From assembly GCA_015501595.1 (NCBI GenBank), contig JADNRX010000032.1:186001-250000 (forward strand): DNA of 64,000 nt. The letters run 5' to 3'. Source of the DNA: Hymenopellis radicata. Taxonomy: Eukaryota; Basidiomycota; Agaricomycetes; Agaricales; Physalacriaceae. The notes beneath the pieces are model-generated. The model did not search any database. It saw only the letters and a list, made by a program, of their open reading frames with translations, and had not been told where the DNA came from. Every line of letters begins with the position of its first letter. The stretch's first letter is position 1. This document shows, piece by piece, positions 47,801 to 60,104 of the stretch. Both the position numbers and the translations under genes were made by a program.

Positions 47801-50800
47801 ATTTTGACTCGAAGCTGAATGACATGAAGAGCCTCTTCCTGGAGGAACACTCAAGATGGTTCGCGAACTACCTTGTCGACCAACGGATTAGCTCAGAGCC
47901 CAACAATCATTCCCTTTACCTTCGTTTCCTTGATGCCTTGGAGTCGAAGGTACTTGCAAGATTCATCCTCCACGAAACGATTGTCAAGTCCATGAACATG
48001 TTAAATTCGGAGAGGACGATGCAATCTGGCGCGGAGAGGAACGCTTTGAAAAATGTGGGTTCGTGGTTGGGTTCCATCACTCTGGCGCGCGATAGGCCGA
48101 TCAAGCACAAGAACATCTCGTTCAAGGATCTTCTTATTGAAGGCTACGAGAGCGGTCGGCTACATGTAGCCTTGCCGTTTGTCTGCAAGACGCTTGAGGG
48201 CTGCTCGAAGTCCAGGGTCTTCAAGAACACCAGCCCGTGGCTGATGGCGGTCATCAGTCTTCTCGCCGAGTTCTACTTCTTCGCCGAGCTCCGCTTGAAC
48301 CCGAAATTCGAGATCGAGTTGTTGTGCACATCGCTCGAAATCGACCTTGGCACCGTCGAAGCGACGTCCATCCTAAGGAACAGGCCTCTCAATGACAGTA
48401 TGGCTGGCCCTCCACTCCCGGAATACGTATCAGATATCAACTCCCTTCCCATCGGGGGTGATTACGACCCGACGCCACATATGGTCGGGGGCGATTCGCA
48501 GGTCCTTCCTCTCGGTCCAACGAGCCCAGCAGAAACCCAGCGTCCCTTGGGCGGACATATCGAGGCAATCCTCTCCGCGTTAACGATGCATGTACACGTC
48601 AATGTTCAACTCGCACCTTTGAATCTCAATCCGACATTCAAGCGAGCGGTTCAACTTGCGGTCGACCGATCCGTCCGAGATGTGAGCGCACTTGCAACTA
48701 CCTATACATCTTCTAACATATATTATACAGATCATTCTTCCTGTTGTAGAGCGATCTGTCACTATCGCCGGCATTTCGACGAGGGAGTTGGTGGTGAAGG
48801 ATTTCGCCACGGAGCCCAACGAAGACAAGCTGCGAAAGGCTTCGCACTTGATGGCCCAGAAGCTCGCTGGAAGTTTGGCATTAGTAACGTGCAAAGAGCC
48901 GCTCAAGAGCAATCTGGCTAATCATCTGCGAACCTATTTGGTCGAAGCTGGCTTCACAGAAGTCGTTCAGCAAGACCAAGTTACTCTCATATTGGTACAG
49001 GACAATCTCGAGGTCGCATGTTCAGCTATCGAGAAAGCTGCCATGGAGCGTGCGATTACAGATGTTGATGAGGCTTTCGCAGATCAATATGAAGCTCGTC
49101 ATCGTCATCGCGAGGTCAGTCTTTGTTTATTCTCTCATGTACAATAACTTACCTATGACTAGATGAGAGGCCAAGTCTTCTGGGCGCCAGGCGCGCAACA
49201 CACCACATTCTCAAACTCCCTACCCGACCCTTTACGCATCCGACCAAGCGGTGTGCAGAACAACCAGCTTATCGTTTATGACGACTTCGGTGAGTCTCTT
49301 CGTCTTCATCACGAATCATGGATGCCCGACTCACTGTACTGTTTAGGTGTCGATCCCGCAAGACGTAGAGTCGCGAGTCGACCCGGTTCAGCAATCTCCT
49401 ACAACCCTTACACGCCTTCCCCCGCACCTGATTCCGCTATGAACCAGCCGTACATCAGCCACCAAGAGGCAATGGACAGATTTAATGTAAGACGCTTTCT
49501 TTAGAAAATTTTATGGCCGTCTCACCCATTTTTAGGTTATCTCTCGCGACCTAGAAAGCGTGATGATACAGATCCCGAACCAGACCTTCAGCCTTTTACC
49601 TCAAAACCATGATGTCCGTCATTTGGTGCGGCAGGTCATCTACCTGACGCTAGAAAGTGCCGATCGCGCGAGGACACCACTTGCATTTTCGCAAAAGATC
49701 GTGCAACTTCTCTACAAGACACCTACGCAATTGGGCAGAGATGTCTATGTCACCCTGTTGGATCAACTCTGCGAACCTACGAAGACGTTGCTAAGGAGGC
49801 TATCAACTGGCTCCTCTATGCTGAGGACGAGGTATGCAGTTCTTACAAGTATCCGACGGCCACTAAACACCTGAACAGCGAAAACTCAATGTCCCGGTCA
49901 CCGTCACCCTTCTGGCGAGCGGCTTGCTGAGCATTACTTTACAAGATCAGCAACTCGCAAAGTCTCTTTACTCTGACCCGCGACCTAGCCTTCTGCTCTT
50001 CGCGGCCAACTTGATCAGACAATGCCTTTCAACTGACCCGCCTATTCTCACTCAAGGCCAATTCGCGACGACTCTGGAAGTTCTTGGGCAGTTATCTCAA
50101 GCCGGAAAAGTCAATGAAGAGTAAATCCTAGTTCCCTTCCACTCCTCAATGTACTCACGATTACTTAGGGTCAACCGACTACTAGAAGATTTAGGTGGCT
50201 CACGTCGACAGCTCGCAGTGGAGAACCCAGCACGTCTTCCTTCCACAAAGCCGGATAGTGACATGCGCGAGAAACTCGTCGGCTGGTTCCATCAATGGGT
50301 GCTTATCTTCCAGCGCTCGCATTCTCCGGAGAAGAGCTTCGTGCCCTTCATCACACAGTTGACGAAACAGGGCATACTGAAGGCTGAAGAAATGTCCTCA
50401 CTCTTCTTCCGTGTATGTGCAGAGTCCAGCGTGAGCAGCTATATAAAGTACGCTCCCAACAGCGCATCCTTCCAGGCCTTGGACGCGTTGTCGAGGTTGA
50501 TTACCTACATGATCAAGTACCACGGCGATGCGACTGGCGTCAACAACGACCAAGCGAAAGTGCACTATCTGACAAAGATTCTCTCGATCTTCGTGTTGGT
50601 CTTGGCCAACATGCACGAAGAACAGGGCGTGAACTTCCAGCAAAAACCATTTTTCAGATTTTTCTCGAGTCTGATAAACGATTTCCATTCTATGGAGGTG
50701 CAACTCGGATCAGCGTACTTCCAGTTGCTTCTTGCGCTCAGGTGAATATCATCTTGCTTAATACAGCACTACTTGTTGTCCTGAACACACATTCCAGTGA

Positions 50801-51987
50801 CGCCTTCAGCTCGCTGCAACCCACTTATTTCCCAGGGTTCTCCTTCTCGTGGATGTGTTTGATCTCGCATAGGTTGTACATGCCGAAATTGTTGCTGTCA
50901 GAGAACAGAGAGGTTTGTGGATCGATACTGTAACGTCGAATGCGATACTAAGTTTTCTCTCCAGGGCTGGTCGGCTTTCCATAAGCTTTTGCTCTCGCTC
51001 TTCAAATTCCTAGCGCCATTCTTGAGAGATGCCGATCTTCAGCATGCTGCGCAAGATCTTTATCGTGGTGCTCTGCGCATTCTCTTGGTTTTACTTCACG
51101 ACTTTCCCGAATTCTTAAGCGAGTACTACTTTACTCTCTGCGATGCAATTCCTCCCCGTTGCATCCAACTCCGTAATATCATTCTCAGCGCTTTCCCGTC
51201 ATCTATCATCCTACCCGACCCTCATCTCCGTGGCCAAAGCATGGAAAACATCCCGGAAACCGGCATTATACCTCCCATCCTTTCCGATTTCACTTCCGGA
51301 TTGAAGAGTGGCGATTTGAGAGGACATTTGGATCAGTTCCTGCTCAACCGCGGCTCCCCGTCATTCCTACCAACTCTCAAGGATCGCCTCAGGCCGATTC
51401 CTGGGCCCGACGGATCCAACGAAAACTATAATTTATCGCTCATCAACTCAATTGTCATGTACATTGGTGTCTCGTCGGTTGCTCAAACTAAAGCTCGCAG
51501 TGGCTCGCCGGTGTTTGTTGCTGGCGATCCCGGTGTCGTTGCTTTGCAATACCTGGCCTCGAGTCTAGACGTTGAAGGTATGCCCAGTCGCGCATTCTTC
51601 TCAAGCTAGTGACTGACGTCGTTTTGTAGGCCAACATCATCTCCTCAGCGCTGTCGTGCTTCACTTACGCTACCCCAACGCCCATACGCATTGGTTCAGC
51701 TCCCTTCTCCTCCATCTTTTCGTAGAGGTCCAAGACGATCGGTTCAGAGAGGTTCTCACGAAGGTGCTTTTGGAGCGTTTCATTGTACATCGACCTCACC
51801 CTTGGGGAGCGTTGGCGACCTTTATCGAGCTCCTCCGCAACACGACCAAGTACCAGTTCTGGACGAAAGAGTTCATCAACATCGCTCCTGAGGTCAAGCT
51901 GCTTCTTGATAGTGTAAGTCTCTTCATCCTCGTTATGCTCCTGTCCTAACTCTTCCCCAGGTTGCCAAAGTCATTTTCTCTCCGTAG
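44857..51987 (+). CDS. NOT1: CCR4-NOT complex scaffold subunit NOT1
   Basis: NOT1 holds together the CCR4-NOT deadenylase that shortens mRNA poly(A) tails. The start is ATG 44857 (MDNPPTSTTNIHTIVRAQIV). Diagnostic regions in order: an N-terminal HEAT part (RHFDFIRFVERIGLNPLERL); the CAF1-binding MIF4G (SDRILFIVNNLAPSNFDSKL, SWLGSITLARDRPIKHKNIS, LLIEGYESGRLHVALPFVCK); the CAF40-binding DUF3819 module (HVHVNVQLAPLNLN, LPVVERSVTIAGISTRELV, LMAQKLAGSLALVTCKEPLK); and the NOT1 C-terminal homology domain (FRFFSSLINDFHSME, LLVLLHDFPEFLSEYYFTLC, LRNIILSAFPSSIILPDPH). It ends VAKVIFSP with TAG 51985-51987. The size of over 2000 residues fits. Splicing at 45893 to about 45933 restores FPTTINWAVVIQSFDRPD. 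It is the largest gene in the window. Confidence 0.95.
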
Positions 51988-53330
51988 AATATCGTTGCTA
52001 TTATCCTTGCTATCTTTCGCACATATATCTCATGTTTTATTCCGGGGTTTTACTTTCTCATTTCTGCACTGTAGCATTGTAACACTATTTGTCACCGTTT
52101 TCAAGTGTTGAAAAGAGGTGTAAGAGTTGAACGTTGGTTACGAGTATTCATGAACCAAAATTTCCTTGTCCACGGAGTTTTTTGACTACTAAAATTGTGC
52201 AATTCTGTATTCCTTTACTACATATTCCCGCGTAATATAGTACTTGTAGTCGCCACACTTCTATCAATCGCTGAATCAAGCCCAAGAAGCACTGGAGCTG
52301 GCACTTGAAAATCGTTCGAGTACTTCGACAGTCTCGAGGCACCTGAGGTGAGCGCCGAAGTACATTTTTTAATACGAAGTTCGCGACGCGCCGATGTCAA
52401 GGACCCTCACAAGAAAAGTGGCGGTACTAGTAAGTATTGACTAAGCCACACGTTAATGGTTATGATTTTTTGTGGATATCAGAGCAGGAGGGGTTCAAAC
52501 ACGATGAAGACTACCGTTCAATATGCGATGCCTTCTGACACCTGTGGCGTAATGGAAATCGCTCTAGAGACAATGAGACTCAACTGTAGATATTGGATTC
52601 ATAAAGAGTATGTTTACCGCTGAGTGACCTATAACTACGTCAGGAGTAGTGATGTGGAATGCGTAATTCCGTGGCAAAGTTGGCAAAACCCGGTTGGAGA
52701 GATGACAACGGAGGACAACCTCAAGGAGCTGCGGGGACCTAGTGGCAGAGCGAAAGCGATAGCACGGCGCGTAATCTACAGAATTGACAGTTTGCCAAGT
52801 GTCGCTGCTATGGCTTCGACTCAACGAACAACCTAAAGATACTCGGAGAAGAAAATCGTGATTCAAGATACCGAGGGGGAAACTGGTGGAGCACACTTGG
52901 ACAACTCGCTGCATCCTGAAGCTCACCACACTAGCAGTAGTATGACAGACGATCTCGACATTTCCTTTCTCAGACTGAGCGCGGTCGATGTGATGGTTGG
53001 AATCCAGAAGTACGGCCCGGTAAAGCCGGTTAAAGTTCAGAGTGGCGCGCTCTGGACACGCTGAGTAATGAACCGCCAGTCAACGTCTTCGGCGTTGTTC
53101 ACCTGTACATTATGCATGCGCCGTCGCCGATAAATACGGATTCTGATGATGACCCGAGAGATATTATACATAGCTTAGTAGGTAGGAGACTAGAGCTATA
53201 GAGATGGGTGGGGTTCACTGGTACAACTTCTCAACAAAGCGTCCAGTATGGGACAAGAAAATGAAGACCAGAATATATTATACAGTGCACTGATCGTCCA
53301 TTCGTGCTGCTTTCCGAGAATGTCCCCGAT
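51988..53330. other. Intergenic region, no supported gene
   Basis: About 1.3 kb between convergent NOT1 and the HSF-type gene. Open frames (for example 52624-52836 + and 52929-52564 -) have no domain. I looked here for a response-regulator receiver domain that could extend the HSF-type gene and found none. Confidence 0.4.
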
Positions 53331-54124
53331 CTATAATGAATACTTTCCCGCCGCGGCGTTTATGGTGGCACCCCAGTCTCGGGGCAACGGCGTGTTCAAG
53401 GGAGTGCCGTCCCTTGAATTCTCCAGCTGCAGGAAGTATTGTATTAAACCCTGCATCAGGCCGTCCTGCTGTGCCATATTCCGCTGGAAGCCGACCATCT
53501 CGACGAGGACGTCGTGATAGTTGCGCTCGAGGTTACGGACGTGTGCGGACAGCTCATCTTGGGCCTGAGTGAGGCGGTCGATCTCTGAGTGTAGTGATGA
53601 GGTAGTAGGTGTGGAGAGCGGCCGCGTTGAAAGAGGCGGCGGCGTTGTATGTGTCTTGCGAGCAGCAGGTACTTTGCGCTTGATATTCTCAAGCGCTGCA
53701 CGCTGGTCAGCATGGAAATCGGGGTGTCGGAATACCCATGACTTGAAGACGCCGTCAGAGAAATTGGCAGAAGCAATGCAAAGGACGCGCTTACATTTTC
53801 GCCGAATTCGCCTTCGGTGTTCTTGACTTTGTGAAAGTCGTACTTGTTTAGTTGGCGAACGAAGCTCGCAAAGTTCGCGTGCTTGAATAAGCGGGGTAGT
53901 ATAGACTTTGTGAACTCATGAGTATCCTTTACGACGAAGCAGTCGCCGTGGGGACCCCATGCCACGATCGACTCGAGAGTGGGATCTGATAGCATCCTGA
54001 ATAATAAGATATGAGGACCGGACGAGTAAAGAATCTAGACACGGACTGACTTGTAAAGTTTCTTGACGAAATCACTTGTGCTTGTGGAGGGCATAACGTC
54101 CTCCTCTTTGTGAGGGTCAATCAT
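53331..54124 (-). CDS. HSF-type DNA-binding factor, SKN7/PRR1-like, without receiver domain
   Basis: ATG 54124-54122 gives [20 protein letters not shown] and then [22 protein letters not shown]. The winged-helix HSF domain is complete: [39 protein letters not shown] and [21 protein letters not shown] leucine-rich coiled coil follows ([35 protein letters not shown]), as in Skn7. The protein then ends [13 protein letters not shown] at TAG 53333-53331, about 210 residues in all. Fungal Skn7/Prr1 proteins carry a phospho-receiver domain after this coiled coil; none is seen before the stop or in the next 1.3 kb. It could be a paralogue that no longer takes a phosphorelay signal, or a truncated gene. 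The DNA-binding call is secure. Confidence 0.85.
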
Positions 54125-54246
54125 GTCCTCGTCGTTGAGGGGCGTCCAAGACGGATAAGACGTTGTGGTAGAGTACTCCGTGGTTGAAACGGGGAGAAGA
54201 CAGTAGTTGCTGGAAAAGAGGGCTGGACCAGGCCCTCCATGTCGTG

Positions 54247-54253
54247 TTTTATA
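54247..54253 (-). promoter_or_regulatory. TATA box of the HSF-type gene
   Basis: TATAAAA on the - strand, about 123 bp upstream of the chosen ATG. An earlier ATG (near 54235) opens a different frame of about 40 codons and could act as an upstream ORF. Confidence 0.5.
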
Positions 54254-55388
54254 CGTGACGGAAATTTAAACGGACCTCGGGGTACATCAAATGGGACGCG
54301 TCGTTCCACTCCACTGCTTTAAACGATCACCGCGCCGTACGTACTCCGTGGCGTCCATTATTTAACACGTCTCTCTAGCTCACCACTCTGTGTTCCCCAG
54401 CAGCGTCGAGCATTTTTGTCGATTTATGGGTCACAGAATGCAGCGCGGGGGGCTAGGCGGGGACTGGATTGCATGGTCTCGATCGGTTCTATTTTGATGG
54501 GCCGAGACCTTCGTGACGTCGCATTGTCAATGCAAGGCTCTGGACTGGGTCGGCGCGAGCTATGGCTGAGAACGGGTGCATTTTCTGTCAAACAATCTCG
54601 ACTGTGAGGGTGCTAGGCTGAAGAAACAATGTGGGTAAGTTGACCCAAGGAACAGGTTGTCATATTCGAGAAATGAGACAGTCAATGTATCGTCATCGTA
54701 GGAGGTTGTACAGCCAGTCAATGCCTAGAACGAGACGAGACGACGAGCATCCCCGAGGTATACGATAATGGTACATACACTTCCAATGGGCGAGCTGCCG
54801 CATATCAACCCCGTGTTAATCACTGTCAATGTGCGCCTAGTGATGTCCGTTAAGCTGTTGTTAAGGAGAGTCTAGGTCAACAACAGTATGCCGAATAAAA
54901 AAAGGCTGTATAGCATTGAGAGCTCTGCTACAAAGCGCTGACCTCGGAGAGAGACGTTGGCGCCGATGTAATCGTGAAACTATTTGGCTATGGGTCATCT
55001 AGAATTGGGCGGAGACAAGGCAGGAAGGAGTCCCAGATCTAGGAGAAGACCAGCTTATGAAGGGGAAGTTGTCCGCATCGCGTTCAAGTTGTAATACACT
55101 TCTGAATCCTGATGGAGAGTATGCGAATCGGATCCAAAGCTAAGCTTCCTTACGTATTCAGACGTCTGTAGGTAACGGCAAGTATGGGAACATTTAGAAT
55201 GCACTCCCCGCAAGTGTATAGTCCGTGGTTGTCCGTGGATCGTAAGATAGCGTTGAGTCGTCGTAAAAGGTACGATCAGTAAGGTGGGAACAAACTGCCA
55301 TTTTAGGATGCCTAATAATATCCACCCCAAGGCGAAAGCATTTTGGCCTCATTTTTCCTTTACAACCTGCTTACTACCACCATCCAAC
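54254..55388. other. Divergent intergenic region HSF-type / I66-like gene
   Basis: About 1.1 kb without a convincing gene. Short frames near 54416-54607 and 55330-55055 have no domain and no clear splice partners. It must contain upstream sequences of both flanking genes. Confidence 0.4.
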
Positions 55389-56069
55389 ATGTCTCTTTCA
55401 CGGACTCGTACCCCAAAGGTGCGTACAGTGTCTTCAATTTGTTGATTTGACTTGATAGGCTTGGTAGCTCGTCTCGGGCGTGTACAGAATCATTAGTGAG
55501 GCTTCGCATTCGACCATCCGAGTCCACCAACACGGAAAGCCCATTCTATTGTCGTACCGGTATGAACTTCTTGGGGTATTTGAGCAGGTACGCAACTTTC
55601 GCCTTGCTTTATACTGATATTAACACGCTTTCTCAGTGGGAGTTGACAGCCCAGGAAAAGGGCGGCTTCATTATCCGAAGCATGGGCTTGACTTTGGGCC
55701 AAGTTGGCATTGAAAACGTACGCCGACCTCGTCCGTGCTGTTAATCGCTCGTCTCACTTGACCTGTAGGGCGTCATGATCATTAACGGTGGTAATCCAGT
55801 CGCTTTTGAGGTGGAACCGATCGGCGATGGCCTGTACACGGTGCGTACACGAAATAATTCGCGTTAGTTCTATACTTAACTGATCCTCGCAGGTGAAAGC
55901 GCCAGGCGATGCTGGTGAATACTGGAATATCTCGCAACCACCTACCCGCCAGGTGCCCGAAGTGCACGTCAAGCTACTCAACGGCCCTTCTGCCGACGGT
56001 GAATTCGAGGCCACCCAGCTATGGAGATTCGAGCGTCTCGACGACGAAGAGGACTCGTCGGTATTCTAG
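55389..56069 (+). CDS. Beta-trefoil protein, I66-type serine protease inhibitor-like
   Basis: Splicing gives MSLSRTRTPK | LVSGVYRIISEASHSTIRVH and on to ELLGVFEQ | WELTAQEKGGFIIRSMGLTL, GVMIINGGNPVAFEVEPIGD, GLYTVKAPGDAGEYWNIS, VHVKLLNGPSADGEFEATQL and WRFERLDDEEDSSVF, about 155 residues, stop TAG 56067-56069. The early GVYRI, the W at thirds of the chain (FEQWEL, EYWNIS, QLWRF) and the spacing match the fungal beta-trefoil inhibitors of family I66 (cospin/mycospin type), which protect mushrooms by blocking serine proteases. There is no signal peptide, as in that family. Ricin-B-like lectins share the fold, but the QxW repeats are missing. Moderate confidence. Confidence 0.6.
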
Positions 56070-56552
56070 CTCGGGCGAAACGTAATCCTGGTGGGGACCA
56101 GGGAGTATACCACCGCGTATATACCAAGGGTCGAGAGCGCTCTTTGATGACCGCATATAATCTACGTAACTTATAATTTTGCACAGTCGTTGTCTTCATT
56201 TACAAGGCAAACTATACGTGCTTTCTCTGCCAAAATACGCGACGCCACACTTGCAATTTTACCCCAACAAATTCGGCGAGAAAAGTGTGGGGCAGGCCGC
56301 AGGTCGTCCTTACCAAACAGCGGCAAATATGAAATTCGCGGTCCGGTGCCGTTTAGGTTCGGAACAAGCCCGCTTATGGAAGCTTTTGGGCGGGCGAAGT
56401 GGAGGGGCTTGATCCGAACCTAGGTGCCGTTATTGGCGTCTCTTCCTTTAGCTCTCTTCTTCAGTCACCACAACCATCCATCGGACGCGAAGCACAAACA
56501 TTGAAATTCTCAAACCAGTTTCCAGCCGTCAATCTAAATTCACGAATTTCTT
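56070..56552. other. Intergenic region, no supported gene
   Basis: The 3' flank of the I66-like gene and DNA upstream of the hypothetical ORF. Two overlapping + frames at 56179-56423 carry no domain. Confidence 0.3.
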
Positions 56553-57023
56553 ATGAGCCAATCAGTATTACCGCTACCACCATTCAAGGTTTTTCGAGTC
56601 TTCACTCAACCTCTACCACGTATTCCAGATCCTCAATTCGCGAATCCGTCTGGGAAGCAGCTGGAACAGGTTACTCCTACTCCCTTTCATAGCGACCATA
56701 CGGTCAGCTGTTATACTCACCCATGGATTAGAAGGAGAGACGCTCTCGGACTGGACTACCATATCAGCCTAGAAGCGTCCTATGACCATCCCGCCATATT
56801 CCGTGAAGAGCGCGCCTTTAATTACGTGACTCTTCTAGACCGTCGCGTTTCAAAATGCTACGCCACCGATAATCCAACTTATCCCAGTTTGACAAGACGA
56901 CGAGCGGCTCGGACGCAGCATTATGGCGGATTCCATATGCTCAGTGACTGCGTTCCGTATCATCTCAACTTACTATCGGCTTACTACGGAACTCCGGATC
57001 GACTGGACTACAACTCCTTGTAA
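56553..57023 (+). CDS. Hypothetical protein, single exon
   Basis: An open frame of 156 residues from ATG 56553 (MSQSVLPLPPFKVFRVFTQP) to TAA at 57021-57023. It is rich in Tyr, Arg and Pro (RRDALGLDYHISLEASYDHP). No signal peptide, membrane segment or known motif. Length and composition are compatible with a real gene, but there is no supporting homology or promoter that I can see. A TATA-like motif is absent. It may also be chance. Confidence 0.3.
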   Translation: MSQSVLPLPPFKVFRVFTQPLPRIPDPQFANPSGKQLEQVTPTPFHSDHTVSCYTHPWIRRRDALGLDYHISLEASYDHPAIFREERAFNYVTLLDRRVSKCYATDNPTYPSLTRRRAARTQHYGGFHMLSDCVPYHLNLLSAYYGTPDRLDYNSL

Positions 57024-57597
57024 GTATCCAGTCAGCATCAGATCGATCTTCCTCCGCTTCAGGCAAGCTTCAGGTCCAAGTTCCACCAGTCTGGTCTCAT
57101 CCATGCATGCATATGACCGCTGCGTACACACGTTTATCTCCCCTGCAAACTTGGCGTTACTTGGACTCGACCGGCTGATGTCGGCCATGTTCCTTGGTCA
57201 CTCAGTTTATGTGAGTAGTTCAGTCTGATAGGCTCGACGCTTTCTTCACTACCACATGCCCATCTTTCTCTCTATCAACTGTAAACTGAGTCCGGAACCG
57301 AGCAATTACTGTCCCTAACTCTGTAGGAACAACGCCGACTGCTTCTGTCGCCCACTGTCTATTAACTGAGGCTTCTGTGTCCAATCTGTGTCTCCCTGTT
57401 CTATCTTTGGCGGCTCCTGTTCCTTGAATGTATGCCCTGTTGACGTTCTGACGCGAACAAGTCGCTCATCAAAGAAGCTGGCAATCTTTTTTTCGACATT
57501 CCCATCACATCGCGCATCAGACTAACCTGATCCCTGGCTATCATTGAGCTGTTTATAGTGCCTGAACGCTTGTTAACGTATTGAATGTTCTCATAAG
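57024..57597. other. Intergenic region upstream of the GMC oxidoreductase
   Basis: About 570 bp. Short frames on both strands have no domain. It leads into the TATA box at 57598. Confidence 0.35.
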
Positions 57598-57604
57598 TAT
57601 AAAG
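57598..57604 (+). promoter_or_regulatory. TATA box of the GMC oxidoreductase gene
   Basis: TATAAAG lies 48 bp before the ATG at 57652. A TATA box suggests an inducible gene, in keeping with a secreted enzyme. Confidence 0.55.
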
Positions 57605-57651
57605 GTCTGATTTCCTATGTTTCGTTGCGGTCATCGGGTTCCCTCTTCATC

Positions 57652-59879
57652 ATGGTCCTGTCAAAATATTTCTTACTCCTTGCAACATCCGTCGTTCCTT
57701 CATGGGCTGCACTGTACACTTCACCCTCTCAGTTGCCTAAAACTACCTTCGACTACGTTGTAATTGGCGGTATGTTGATTGCCAGGTCCAACTCGACTCG
57801 ACTCACCCTTCGTCGTTAGGTGGTGTTGGTGGTGCTGTTGTGGCCAACCGCCTCACAGAAAAGTCTAGTGTCAACGTCCTTGTCCTTGAGGCGGGTGTCA
57901 GGTAGGTTATTGTCAGCGCGTCCCAAGAGTCGCCGTTGGTGACCTTTTTCGTAGCAACGAGGGCGTTACCGCTTCTATTATCCCTCTTTTGGGCCCCTCA
58001 CTCGTTCCAAATACTATTTATGACTTCAATTATTCAACGGTCGCAATCGATGGCTATGCTGGACGTACATTACCATATGCCAGAGGCCGCATGTTGGGAG
58101 GAAGCAGTTCAGTAAGTAAGTAACCAGTTCTATCTGACTATCGTTCTTTTCTGATGAATGTCGTCGCAGACTACATGGTTTTCACTCGTGGATCAAAGGA
58201 CGACTTTGATCGATATGCTTCATATTCCGGTGACAGTGGCTGGTCTTGGAATAGCATGCAAAAGTTCATCGCAAGGGTAACGTTGATTCGTGACCGTGTA
58301 TTCCATTATTCTCAACTGTGCATTAGCATGAATCTTTCGTAGCACCCGCAGACAACCATAATACCAGCGGCGAGTACGACCCCTCCGCGCACGGAACTAG
58401 TGGTATTCTCCAGGTCAGCTTACCCGGATACGGAACCGTCATTGATCAACGAGTCTTGGACACCACTGTTGAACTTGCCGATGAATTCCCGTTCAACACC
58501 GACCCCAACGACGGAAGCGTTCTCGGTGTTGGTAAGCTCATACACTATCGGCCTCACCTGCAGGAATCTAAACGCCCACAGCTTGGTCGCAATCAACCGT
58601 CGGGACCGGAGCAGTCAGGAGCAGCGCTGCAACCTCTTACCTTGGACCCAACTACATCAACAGGCCGAACCTACACGTCCTCATTGGTGCTACCGCGACC
58701 AAGTTGGTTCAGACAGGAACGAAGAGCGGTCTTCCCTCCTTCCACTGCGTGAACTACAAGACGAGCTCGACTAGTAGCAAGACATACACCGTTAACGCGA
58801 CCAAGGAAATCGTTCTCTCGGCTGGTTCAATCAACACGCCCATGCTTCTCATGTTGTCGGGCATCGGCGACAAGGCCGACCTTTCTACACTTGGTATCAA
58901 AACCATTGTCAACAACCCATCTGTAGGCAAAAACCTCAGTGATCATCCCCTCCTTGCGTCGGTGTACTCGGTACAAGGCAGCGACAGCTTCGACGGTGTG
59001 TTCCGGGGCAATAATCTTGTGTCTGCGATGGGAGAATGGTCGGCCAACAAATCCGGCCCTCTCGTTGATGGTGTGGCGAATCATCTCGGCTTTTTGAGAC
59101 TGCCCGACAACTCGTCTATCTTTGACAACATGGCTGATCCTGCCGCTGGTCCTAACGCTGCCCACATCGAGTTCCTAGTTTCGGTATGTCTAACTCAAGC
59201 CGTCTATCACTTGCTAACATGTTGCCGGCAGAACCTGTGGGTGCAGCCTGGTGTCCCAGCACCTGACACTGGCAGCTTTATGACGTTGACGACGACTGTG
59301 ATCTCCCCCACTTCCCGTGAGCCACTATCTCCTTGCACTGTTTCGAGGTGGCGTTTTCTGACGTGCTGTGTCCAGGTGGCTGGTTGAAGCTTGCCGACAC
59401 AGATCCATTTGGCAAGCCCCTCATCAACCCGAACTTCCTCAGCACCGAGTGGGACGCGTTCGCGCTGCGCGAGTCTGTCAAGACGATCCAGCGTTTCACC
59501 GCGGCTTCGCCTTGGGAGGACTATGTTATTGGGCCGTATGGCGAGTTTGCGTCTGCGACGGATGATGCGAGCATTGATACGTATATGCGCAACAATGCCG
59601 CCACGTTCTTCCACCCTATCTCTACCGCGATGATGTCCCCCAAATCCGCAAGCTGGGGTGTTGTGGACCCCAACTTGAAAGTCAAGAAGGTGGAAGGCCT
59701 CCGCGTTGTGGATGGTTCGGTCCTTGTACGTCTTCTGAAATCCACTCTTCATAGAATTAGAGACTTATTCACTATCATAGCCCTTCCTTCCCAATGGACA
59801 CACCCAAGAGCCGATCTACCTCTTCGCCGAGCGCGGTGCAGACCTCATCAAAGCCGACAATGCAGTTTTTTCACGGTGA
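57652..59879 (+). CDS. Secreted GMC oxidoreductase, aryl-alcohol-oxidase-like (AA3)
   Basis: ATG 57652 opens a signal peptide (MVLSKYFLLLATSVVPSWA). The FAD-binding Rossmann motif is DYVVIGGGVGGAVVANRL, interrupted by an intron after VIGG. The GMC signature 1 appears as YARGRMLGGSSSVNYMV and signature 2 as LSAGSINTPMLLMLSGIG. Both active-site His of the family are present, in TFFHPISTAMMSP and LPNGHTQEPIYLFAERGADL. The end is KADNAVFSR, stop 59877-59879. At least eight short introns; splicing at 58534 to 58584 joins GSVLGV to AWSQSTVGTG. Such enzymes oxidise alcohols and feed hydrogen peroxide to peroxidases in lignocellulose decay. The exact substrate (aryl alcohol, methanol or other) cannot be told. 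No frame break seen. Confidence 0.92.
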
Positions 59880-60104
59880 ACACGACTTGATCTTCGTAAA
59901 TTTCCTTCATACTTCCTCTATTGCAATACCCACCTTCTTTTTATGTTGTACTCTAGTCACCTTTTAATGTACATACACGTGTAGTTGACGATTTCTGTAT
60001 CTGCTTCCAAATGAGAAGAGCACGATTCAAGTGCGTGATAGTCGCGTGACGCTGGTTGCCCTCTTACCTCCACCGCGCCGTAAGCACGTTGACCGACAAC
60101 GCTC

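Noticed and set aside
52624..53064. Short + frames considered as a separate gene or a receiver domain for the HSF-type protein
   Set aside because: No receiver motifs (acidic pair, phospho-Asp, conserved Lys) and wrong strand.
56179..56423. Two overlapping 77-residue + frames
   Set aside because: They overlap in different frames, lack domains and lie in the 3' flank of the I66-like gene.
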